Part shown: positions 7,294 to 13,899 of the stretch, in pieces | How the letters are laid out: each line of letters starts with the position of its first letter | Numbering within the stretch: the stretch's first letter is position 1 | Assembly: GCA_029939535.1 (NCBI GenBank) | Contig: JAOZST010000057.1 | Coordinates: 1-20,259, forward strand | Reading direction: 5' to 3' | DNA: 20,259 nucleotides | From: NBML01 sp029939535 | GTDB lineage: Bacteria; Desulfobacterota; Desulfobacteria; Desulfobacterales; Desulfobacteraceae | The notes under the pieces: generated by a model | What the model saw: only the letters and a program-made list of their open reading frames with translations | Databases searched by the model: none | Told to the model about the DNA's origin: nothing | Program-made: the position numbers and the translations under genes

Positions 7294-8430
7294 ATGAAAA
7301 AAAGAGTTATTTCAATTATGGCAATGGGCCTGATCCTGGTTCCATTTCTTTTTGGTGGAGTTTCTGCAAAAACCTTGAAAATAGGTTCCATGAGCCCTTT
7401 GACAGGTCCCTATGCATCTGATGGAACAGACATTAAAAATGGTGTTTTAACTGCCATTGAAGTCTTTGAAGAAGCAGGCGGAATGCCTGGTTATGATGCA
7501 ATTGAGCTTTTCCCCCAGGACACAGCCTGTGACCCGAGACAAGCTGTTGCAGCCGCCAATAAACTTATCAACCTGGAAGTTGCCGGTGTTGTGGGTGCCT
7601 ATTGTTCCTCTTCAACCATTCCCTCCTCAGAGACTTTGGATGAAGAAGATATCATCATGATCACTCCTGCTTCCACAAATGAGAAAGTTACTGACCGCGG
7701 TCTTCCCTACATGTTTAGAATGTGCGGAAGAGACGATGATCAGGCCCCTGCAGCAGCCAAATTCATGAAAGAATCTCTGGGCGCAAAAACCTTATTTATC
7801 GTTGATGATAAAACCACCTATTCCCAGGGTCTTGCAGACGGCGTTTCCAAAGCTGCCAAGGCATTGGGCATGGAAGTGGTTAACCATGAGCATGTTAACC
7901 AGGGCGACAAAGATTTTTCTGCGATTCTGACCATGGCAAAACAGGCCAACGCTGATATTTTCTATATGTCTCTCCAGGGATACTCTCCTGCAGCCATGAT
8001 GACTCTCCAGGCAAAACGTCTGGGTCTGAAATCCCAGATTGTTACCCAGGATGCCGTGTTTCAGCCCAAATACATGGACGTTGCAAAGGCAGCATCAGAA
8101 GGTGTTTATCTGACCTATGGGTTTACAGACACCACCACACCTCAATACAAGGCCTTTGAAGGCAGATATGTACCAAAATACGGTGCCATTGCAGCATATG
8201 CAACCTATGCCTATGATGCAGCCACTTCCCTGCTGAACGCCATTAAATCAGCTGGTTCCACAGATTCTAAAAAGGTCAAGGCTGAATTGATGAAACAAGA
8301 TTTTCAGGGCGTTGCAAAACATGTTAAATTCAGAGAAAATGGTGATTCCGGATCTTCCTACATTGCCTATAAAATTGTTGACGGCAAATTTGTTCCCTAT
8401 TGGGAACCGGTCAACGGTTTGATTAAATAA
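7294..8430 (+). CDS. livK: Branched-chain amino acid periplasmic binding protein LivK/LivJ
   Basis: A 378-residue periplasmic substrate-binding protein (type I fold, LivJ/LivK family). An N-terminal signal peptide has a basic start (M-K-K-R), a hydrophobic core and a likely cleavage after V-S-A (about residue 25); the mature protein begins K-T-L-K-I-G-S-M-S-P-L-T-G-P-Y. The ligand-site segment Y-C-S-S-S-T (about 104-109) matches the Ser/Thr cluster that holds the amino-acid carboxylate in LivJ. There is no lipobox, so it should be a soluble periplasmic protein. A strong AGGAGG ribosome-binding site precedes ATG. It lies inside the operon after livG, and a terminator-like hairpin follows it, an arrangement that usually keeps binding protein in excess over the membrane subunits. 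Exact substrate specificity is not determinable. Confidence 0.93.
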   Translation: MKKRVISIMAMGLILVPFLFGGVSAKTLKIGSMSPLTGPYASDGTDIKNGVLTAIEVFEEAGGMPGYDAIELFPQDTACDPRQAVAAANKLINLEVAGVVGAYCSSSTIPSSETLDEEDIIMITPASTNEKVTDRGLPYMFRMCGRDDDQAPAAAKFMKESLGAKTLFIVDDKTTYSQGLADGVSKAAKALGMEVVNHEHVNQGDKDFSAILTMAKQANADIFYMSLQGYSPAAMMTLQAKRLGLKSQIVTQDAVFQPKYMDVAKAASEGVYLTYGFTDTTTPQYKAFEGRYVPKYGAIAAYATYAYDAATSLLNAIKSAGSTDSKKVKAELMKQDFQGVAKHVKFRENGDSGSSYIAYKIVDGKFVPYWEPVNGLIK

Positions 8431-8467
8431 TCCGGTATGACCTGATTATTTAATATGGTGAAAATAT

Positions 8468-8504
8468 GATGTGGCTGAAGCCACTGCTTCAGCCGCATCT
8501 TTTT
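8468..8504 (+). terminator. Attenuating hairpin between livK and livH
   Basis: A 13-bp stem (8468-8480 with 8487-8499, one G-T wobble) with a 6-nt loop is followed directly by TTTTT (8500-8504): an intrinsic-terminator layout placed inside the operon. Partial termination or 3'-end protection here would raise livK mRNA over livHMF. A smaller alternative stem, GTGGC/GCCAC (8471-8484), competes with it. Confidence 0.65.
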
Positions 8505-8541
8505 GTCCACCCACCAATTAAAGTTAAGAAAATTAAATATA

Positions 8542-9453
8542 ATGGAATATTTTATTCAGCAGTTGATTAACGGTTTAACCCTTGGCGGAATGTACGCATT
8601 GATTGCCCTGGGCTATACCATGGTATACGGTGTTATCCAGCTCATTAATTTTGCCCATGGTGAATTTTTTGCCGCAGGCGGATATGTGGGTGCCATTGCC
8701 CTGGCTTATTTTGCAGGGGTGGGTTATATGGACTCCCATCCTGTGATCTGTCTGACAGCCTCTTTTATGATTGCCATGGCCTATTGTGCCTACCTTGCCG
8801 TTGGAGTGGAAAAAATCGCCTATAAACCCTTGCGTAAACAGTCTAGGCTGGCTGCTCTTTTGTCTGCCCTGGGTATGTCTATTTTCCTTTCCAATGGAAT
8901 GATGCTCACCCAGGGGGTGTATGACAAGGTATATCCAAGTGAGCTGTTTCAGGGAAGATTTGATTTCGGCATGGTGACTATTTCCTACCTCCAGATCATG
9001 ATTGTTTCCCTGACCGCCTGTTTGCTGGTGGGTCTTAATCTGCTGGTATTCAAGACCAAAATAGGAATGGCCATGCGGGCCACGGCCCAGGACAAGACCA
9101 TGTCTGCCCTGGTGGCCATCGGCTCCAACCGCATCATCTCCCTGACCTTTGCCATTGGCGCCGGCCTTGCAGCTGCAGCAGGTATCATGTACGGCCTTTA
9201 TTACGGGTCAGTCAAGTATGACATGGGATTTGTTCCCGGCATCAAAGCCTTTGCCGCAGCCGTACTGGGAGGTATCGGGAACATTACCGGTGCCATGATA
9301 GGCGGTCTGATAATCGGAATGGTTGAAATATTCGGTGCAGGCTATATCTCAGGTGAGTACAAGGATGTGTTTGCATTTATCATATTGATAGGCGTTCTTT
9401 ACTTTAAACCAACTGGAATTATGGGCGAGAATATCGATGATACAAGAGTTTAA
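8542..9453 (+). CDS. livH: Branched-chain amino acid ABC transporter permease LivH
   Basis: A 303-residue inner-membrane permease with about eight hydrophobic spans, forming the transport channel with LivM. Typical LivH features are the N-terminal L-I-N-G-L-T-L-G-G-M-Y-A-L-I-A-L-G-Y-T-M-V-Y-G stretch, I-N-F-A-H-G-E-F soon after, and the cytoplasmic coupling segment M-R-A-T-A-Q-D-K, where the ATPases dock. A TTG 13 codons upstream is possible, but the ATG at 8542 fits the family, because the upstream codons encode a polar tail absent from LivH proteins. The Shine-Dalgarno is weak. A 111-bp space holding the hairpin separates it from livK. Its 3' end overlaps livM by 17 nt, implying translational coupling. 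Confidence 0.92.
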   Translation: MEYFIQQLINGLTLGGMYALIALGYTMVYGVIQLINFAHGEFFAAGGYVGAIALAYFAGVGYMDSHPVICLTASFMIAMAYCAYLAVGVEKIAYKPLRKQSRLAALLSALGMSIFLSNGMMLTQGVYDKVYPSELFQGRFDFGMVTISYLQIMIVSLTACLLVGLNLLVFKTKIGMAMRATAQDKTMSALVAIGSNRIISLTFAIGAGLAAAAGIMYGLYYGSVKYDMGFVPGIKAFAAAVLGGIGNITGAMIGGLIIGMVEIFGAGYISGEYKDVFAFIILIGVLYFKPTGIMGENIDDTRV

Positions 9454-10663
9454 AAAAGTTTGGAAACAATATACCATTGGCATGCTGTGGCTTCTGGGGC
9501 TGCTGTGGCCGATGCTGGGCATTCATGCCGACGGCACCCTGACTTTTCAGAAAACCGTGACCGTCTGGAGTTATCTATTGGCAGGAACCTTTGTCTGCCT
9601 TTTGATCTATGTTTTGAACACCAGTGGATATTTGAAATTTGTCGTAGACCCCATTTCCCGGACAACGGGAAAAATTAAATCAGCTACCTCTGCCCTGCCC
9701 AACTGGATGTGGTTTACACTGGTTCTGGTGCTTGCTTTGATCTATCCACAGCTTGCAGGCCGCTACGGCACAGACGTGGCCATTAATGTTCTGCTCTATA
9801 TCTGCCTGGGTCTGGGCCTGAACGTAGTTGTGGGCCTGGCTGGCATGCTGGATCTGGGATATATTGCATTTTATGGTGTGGGTGCCTATACCTATGCCAT
9901 TTTAAATGTTACCTATGGCCTGGCATTCTGGGTCTGCCTGCCCATATCAGCTTTAACCGCATGCATTGCAGGTTGTATTGTGGGATACCCAACTCTTCGC
10001 ATGCGTGGGGATTACCTGGCCATTGTAACCCTGGGTTTTGGGGAGATCATCAGGATCATCCTCAATAACTGGATGACCCTTACCAATGGTCCCAATGGTA
10101 TTCTCGGGGTGAAACCCATTGGTATTTACTGGCCCATATTTGAAAACGGATTTACCTTTGAGCACCTCTGGGTGAAAAAGCTTCAGCTATTTTATTATTT
10201 TGCCCTGGGCCTGGCCATAGTCGTGGCCATCGGGGTTAAGCACCTGAATTTTTCACGGGTGGGCCGTGCCTGGGAATCCATCCGGGAAGATGAGACAGCC
10301 GCAGAACTCATGGGGGTGAATACCTTTATCTATAAGCTGCTGGCCTATGCCATGGGAGCAGTGTTTGCAGGTATGGCCGGTGCATTTTTTGCAGCGCGTA
10401 TGAAATTTGTCAGCCCTGAGAGTTTTACCTTTCTTGAATCTGCCATGGTTTTGTGTATGGTTGTTCTGGGCGGGATGGGATCGATACCAGGCATTATACT
10501 TGGGGTTCTTGCCCTCATTGCCCTGCCCGAGGTGTTCCGGCAGTTTGACTCCTATCGTATGCTGATTTTTGGTGCGACCATGATTATCATGATGCTTTTC
10601 AGACCTTCCGGTCTCATACCGGCCAAGCGTGTGGGAACCAGATCTGAAGAAAAGGAGGGCTAA
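9437..10663 (+). CDS. livM: Branched-chain amino acid ABC transporter permease LivM
   Basis: A 408-residue integral membrane permease, partner of LivH. After two N-terminal spans and a linker of about 40 residues comes the conserved LivM core with G-L-G-L-N-V-V-V-G-L-A-G-M-L-D-L-G-Y-I-A, the G-Y-P-T-L-R-M-R-G-D-Y-L-A-I-V-T-L-G-F-G-E motif and the coupling helix S-I-R-E-D-E-T-A-A-E-L-M-G. Length is like the longer E. coli LivM rather than the short (about 300-residue) form. The ATG lies inside the end of livH (17-nt overlap), so translation is probably coupled. Five bases separate its stop from livF, and the livF ribosome-binding site sits in its last codons. Confidence 0.93.
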   Translation: MIQEFKKVWKQYTIGMLWLLGLLWPMLGIHADGTLTFQKTVTVWSYLLAGTFVCLLIYVLNTSGYLKFVVDPISRTTGKIKSATSALPNWMWFTLVLVLALIYPQLAGRYGTDVAINVLLYICLGLGLNVVVGLAGMLDLGYIAFYGVGAYTYAILNVTYGLAFWVCLPISALTACIAGCIVGYPTLRMRGDYLAIVTLGFGEIIRIILNNWMTLTNGPNGILGVKPIGIYWPIFENGFTFEHLWVKKLQLFYYFALGLAIVVAIGVKHLNFSRVGRAWESIREDETAAELMGVNTFIYKLLAYAMGAVFAGMAGAFFAARMKFVSPESFTFLESAMVLCMVVLGGMGSIPGIILGVLALIALPEVFRQFDSYRMLIFGATMIIMMLFRPSGLIPAKRVGTRSEEKEG

Positions 10664-10668
10664 AGAGC

Positions 10669-11391
10669 ATGAGTGATCAGCCAATTCTTGAATTGAAAAA
10701 TGTCCATTCCGGATACGGGTCCATCAAAGCCTTAAAAGGGATATCCCTTAAGGTAATGCCCGGAGAAATCGTGGCCATCATCGGTGCCAATGGTGCTGGT
10801 AAATCCACAACCCTTATGACCATCTGCGGGATTGTCCAGGCGGAAAAAGGGGAAGTTTTATATGATGGCAAACTGATCAATAAAGTGTCGCCGGAAAAGC
10901 TTCCCACCATGGGCCTGTGCCAGGTGCCTGAGGGAAGGCGGATTTTCCCCAGACTTACAGTTATGGAAAACCTCAGGCTGGGAGCCTTTTACAGGAATGA
11001 TACAGATCAGATCATGAAAGATATCCAGCATTCCTATGAGCTTTTTCCCATTCTGGGAGACCGCCACAAACAGCAGGGCGGAACATTGTCCGGCGGTGAG
11101 CAGCAGATGCTGGCCATTGCAAGGGCTTTAATGACCAAACCCAAGGTTTTGTTGCTGGATGAGCCCTCCCTGGGCCTGGCCCCCATTATTATCCAGCAGA
11201 TTTTTGATATAATTGCCACCATTAACAAGGAAGAAGGCACCACTATTCTCCTGGTGGAACAGAATGCCAACCTGGCACTCCAGGCAGCTTCCCGGGGCTA
11301 TGTGGTTGAAACAGGAGAAATTACCCTGGAAGACAAGGCCAGTGCCCTTCTGGAAAATCCCAAGATCAGGGAAGCCTATCTGGGAGAATAG
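10669..11391 (+). CDS. livF: Branched-chain amino acid ABC transporter ATP-binding protein LivF
   Basis: A 240-residue second ATPase of the importer. Walker A is G39-A-N-G-A-G-K-S46, the signature is L140-S-G-G-E144, and Walker B is V160-L-L-L-D-E165 followed by P-S-L-G-L-A-P, the diagnostic LivF sequence. The switch position after Walker B carries Gln (V-E-Q198-N), normal for LivF. The start is supported by a GGAGG about 11 bases upstream, inside the end of livM. It is the last gene of the operon; a long bidirectional terminator hairpin follows about 90 bp downstream, against the convergent formate dehydrogenase operon. Confidence 0.94.
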   Translation: MSDQPILELKNVHSGYGSIKALKGISLKVMPGEIVAIIGANGAGKSTTLMTICGIVQAEKGEVLYDGKLINKVSPEKLPTMGLCQVPEGRRIFPRLTVMENLRLGAFYRNDTDQIMKDIQHSYELFPILGDRHKQQGGTLSGGEQQMLAIARALMTKPKVLLLDEPSLGLAPIIIQQIFDIIATINKEEGTTILLVEQNANLALQAASRGYVVETGEITLEDKASALLENPKIREAYLGE

Positions 11392-11478
11392 AACATTTTT
11401 TTAAAAATAAAGATATTTTATTTGTGGTCATTAAGGTCATTAAAGATATGGTATACCGGGCCGCTATAAAACTGTAAT

Positions 11479-11510
11479 TGCGGCTGGAGACAATTTTGTC
11501 TCCAGCCGCA
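11479..11510. terminator. Bidirectional terminator hairpin between livF and the fdh operon
   Basis: A perfect 15-bp stem (11479-11493 with 11496-11510) closed by a TT loop lies between convergent operons, 5 bp past the nuoF stop and 87 bp past the livF stop. On the minus strand it is followed by a T-containing stretch (ATTACAGTTTTA); on the plus strand no T-run follows. It most likely ends the fdh transcript and blocks or processes read-through from liv. Confidence 0.75.
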
Positions 11511-11515
11511 GCAGA

Positions 11516-13363
11516 TTAGAAGATAGAACCAAATTTACATTTATCAAAACAGCTCATGCATTTGATGCATTTTCCTTTGTCAATCACGGCCACTTCTTTC
11601 TTTTTCCATGTAATGGCATCTGCAGGGCAGCTTTTGAAACAAAGTCCGCATTTCTTGCAAAGATCCGGATCAATCTCAAATTTTAGCAGGGCGGAACAGC
11701 GCTTGGCCGGGCATATTTTTTCATTTACATGGGCATCGAATTCATCCCTGAAATATTTTAATGCGGAAAGCACCGGATTGGCAGCGGTCTGGCCCAGGCC
11801 GCACAATGCACTTTGATGAATGATGTGGGAGAGTTCTTCAAGGTTTTTGATATCCTTTTGCTCACCTTTCCCTTCACAGATCTTTTCCAGGATCTGGAGC
11901 ATTCTCAAGGTGCCTTCTCTGCAGGGCGTACATTTACCACAGGATTCGTCCTGGATAAAATCCATAAAAAATCTGGCCATATCCACCATGCAGGTTCTGT
12001 CATCCATGACGATGGCGCCCCCTGATCCCATGATGGCCCCTATTTTTGCGATTTCTTCATACCCCACCGGTGTGTCCAGTAAATGCTCAGGAACACATCC
12101 ACCTGACGGGCCGCCTAACTGGACTGCTTTGAATTTTCTTTTTTTGGCAATTCCCCCGCCGATATCAAAGACCAGTGACCTAAGCGTTGTCCCCATGGGT
12201 ATTTCAACCAGGCCGATATTGTTGACATCACCTGAGAGTGCAAATACTTTGGTTCCCTTGCTTTTTTCTGTTCCTACGCTGGCATACCATTCCCCACCCT
12301 TGATCATGATCTGGGGAACATTGGAGAAGGTTTCTACATTGTTTAGAATACTGGGTTTTTCCCATAACCCTTTATGGGCGGGAAAAGGCGGTCTGGGGCG
12401 CGGCATTCCTCTTTTGCCTTCAATGGACCGCATCAAAGCGGTTTCTTCACCACAGACAAAGGCCCCGGCTCCCTGGTAGATTTCCACATCAAAATCAAAA
12501 CCGGTATTTAAGATGTTTTTACCCAAAAGTCCGTATTCTTTAGCTTGTTTGATGGCAATCCCCAGGCGCTTGATGGCCAGCTGGTATTCTGTCCGGCAAT
12601 AAATATATCCTTTGTCTGCATTAATGGCCTTTGCAGCAATGGTCATGCCTTCCAATACACAATGGGGGTCTGCTTCGAGAATACTTCTATCCATAAACGC
12701 ACCCGGATCTCCCTCATCCGCATTGCATAGCACATATTTTTTTTCTCCATCACTTTGCCTGGCAAAATCCCACTTCATCCCCGTTGGAAATCCAGCCCCA
12801 CCTCTTCCCCTGAGTCCTGATGTCATCATCTGCTCAACGATATCGGTAGGTTCCATCTCCTTGAGAACTTTAACAATGGCAATATATCCGTCTCTTGCAA
12901 TATATTCATCTATTTCTTCAGGATTAATTCGTCCTTTATTTCGCAAGGCCCTAGGCATTTGGTGGGCAAAAAAGGCGATATCATCCTGTACGGCAACCCT
13001 CTTTTTACTGGCAGGGTCCTTAAACAGGAGTCTGTCAACAGGGGTGTTATTGATAATCTGTTGTTCGATCAGTTCGGGGATATCTTCTGCTTTGAGTTTG
13101 ATATAAAAGATGCCACCGGGTTGAACCACCAAAAGGGGACCCAGGGCACAAAAACCATTGCAGCCTGTTTCCACAATTTTTACTTTATCAGAGAGGTTTC
13201 TTTTTTTTATTTCTTCATAAAGTGCATCTTTTACCTTAATGCTTCCGGTTGCATGGCATCCGGTACCACCACAGATCATCAGACGGATGATACCGGGATG
13301 ATCAATGGAGACCTTTATTTCTTCTCTTATCTTATTGAGTTCACTTACGGTGAGTTGTGACAT
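11516..13363 (-). CDS. nuoF: NuoF/HydB/HndC-like NAD(H)-binding flavoprotein subunit of formate dehydrogenase
   Basis: A 615-residue modular diaphorase subunit. Domains in order: thioredoxin-like [2Fe-2S] domain (C31, C36, C68, C72); NuoF core with the FMN/NADH glycine motif G186-R-G-G-A-G-F-P-T-G195 and G-A-G-A-F-V-C-G-E-E-T-A-L; the NuoF [4Fe-4S] site C475-x2-C478-x2-C481 plus C521; a linker with C551 and C556; and a C-terminal two-cluster ferredoxin (C569, C572, C575, C579 and C599, C602, C605, C609). This layout is that of HydB/HndC subunits of NAD(P)-linked, often electron-bifurcating, hydrogenases and formate dehydrogenases, not of respiratory complex I, which lacks both end domains. 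It is the last gene of fdhA-nuoE-nuoF, 15 bp after nuoE, with an AGGA-type ribosome-binding site. Inferred role: pass electrons between FdhA and NAD(P), possibly with ferredoxin. Confidence 0.93.
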   Translation of the reverse strand: MSQLTVSELNKIREEIKVSIDHPGIIRLMICGGTGCHATGSIKVKDALYEEIKKRNLSDKVKIVETGCNGFCALGPLLVVQPGGIFYIKLKAEDIPELIEQQIINNTPVDRLLFKDPASKKRVAVQDDIAFFAHQMPRALRNKGRINPEEIDEYIARDGYIAIVKVLKEMEPTDIVEQMMTSGLRGRGGAGFPTGMKWDFARQSDGEKKYVLCNADEGDPGAFMDRSILEADPHCVLEGMTIAAKAINADKGYIYCRTEYQLAIKRLGIAIKQAKEYGLLGKNILNTGFDFDVEIYQGAGAFVCGEETALMRSIEGKRGMPRPRPPFPAHKGLWEKPSILNNVETFSNVPQIMIKGGEWYASVGTEKSKGTKVFALSGDVNNIGLVEIPMGTTLRSLVFDIGGGIAKKRKFKAVQLGGPSGGCVPEHLLDTPVGYEEIAKIGAIMGSGGAIVMDDRTCMVDMARFFMDFIQDESCGKCTPCREGTLRMLQILEKICEGKGEQKDIKNLEELSHIIHQSALCGLGQTAANPVLSALKYFRDEFDAHVNEKICPAKRCSALLKFEIDPDLCKKCGLCFKSCPADAITWKKKEVAVIDKGKCIKCMSCFDKCKFGSIF

Positions 13364-13378
13364 GTCTTTTTCCTTTTT

Positions 13379-13873
13379 TTACTTATAATTTTCCAGAGAC
13401 TTAATCACATTTTCAGCAGCAATTTCGCCATGGGTATCTTCTCCAACAACCATCACAGGGGCCAGTCCACAGGCACCCAGGCAGCGGACGCCTTCCAGTG
13501 AAAACCGTCTGTCATCCGTTGTACCGCCTTCTTTGAGATGATATTCACCATCAATCCGGTTGATGACTTCACGAATGCCTTTGACATAGCAGGCCGTTCC
13601 CGTACAGACTTTAATGGTGTGCCGTCCTTTGGGTTTAAGTGAAAAAAGGGAATAAAAAGATGCCACCCCGAATACCTCACTTTTGGGAAGGTTCATGCCA
13701 TCGGCAATATAGTCTATCAATTCTTTTGGAAGGTAATTGACGATCGCCTGGCACTCTCTCAAGACAGTGATAACAGCCCCGGGAGTATTCTTGTTATTTT
13801 CGATTACAATATCTATTTCCTGCCACATATTATGATCAATATCTTCGTGATGGGGTTTTGTAAAACAAGTCAT
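13379..13873 (-). CDS. nuoE: NuoE/HndA-like [2Fe-2S] subunit of formate dehydrogenase
   Basis: A 164-residue thioredoxin-like ferredoxin of the NuoE (24-kDa subunit) family. A helical N-terminal half (P-G-A-V-I-T-V-L-R-E-C-Q, F-G-V-A-S-F-Y-S) is followed by the [2Fe-2S] ligands C90, C95, C131 and C135 in V-C-T-G-T-A-C and C-L-G-A-C-G. It normally docks on the NuoF-like flavoprotein and carries one cluster near FMN. A GGAG eight bases before ATG supports the start. It lies 26 bp after fdhA and 15 bp before nuoF on the same strand, so all three should be co-transcribed and form one complex. No other complex I genes are nearby. Confidence 0.93.
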   Translation of the reverse strand: MTCFTKPHHEDIDHNMWQEIDIVIENNKNTPGAVITVLRECQAIVNYLPKELIDYIADGMNLPKSEVFGVASFYSLFSLKPKGRHTIKVCTGTACYVKGIREVINRIDGEYHLKEGGTTDDRRFSLEGVRCLGACGLAPVMVVGEDTHGEIAAENVIKSLENYK

Positions 13874-13899
13874 TTAGTTTTCTCCAAATAGTGTTCAGA

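Noticed and set aside
11426..11443. Tandem 9-bp repeat GGTCATTAA x2 downstream of livF
   Set aside because: Only two copies in AT-rich spacer DNA, with no associated promoter, gene or symmetry.
11820..12479. Plus-strand 219-codon ORF inside nuoF
   Set aside because: Lies wholly antisense to a strongly conserved NuoF core; a shadow frame with no family likeness.
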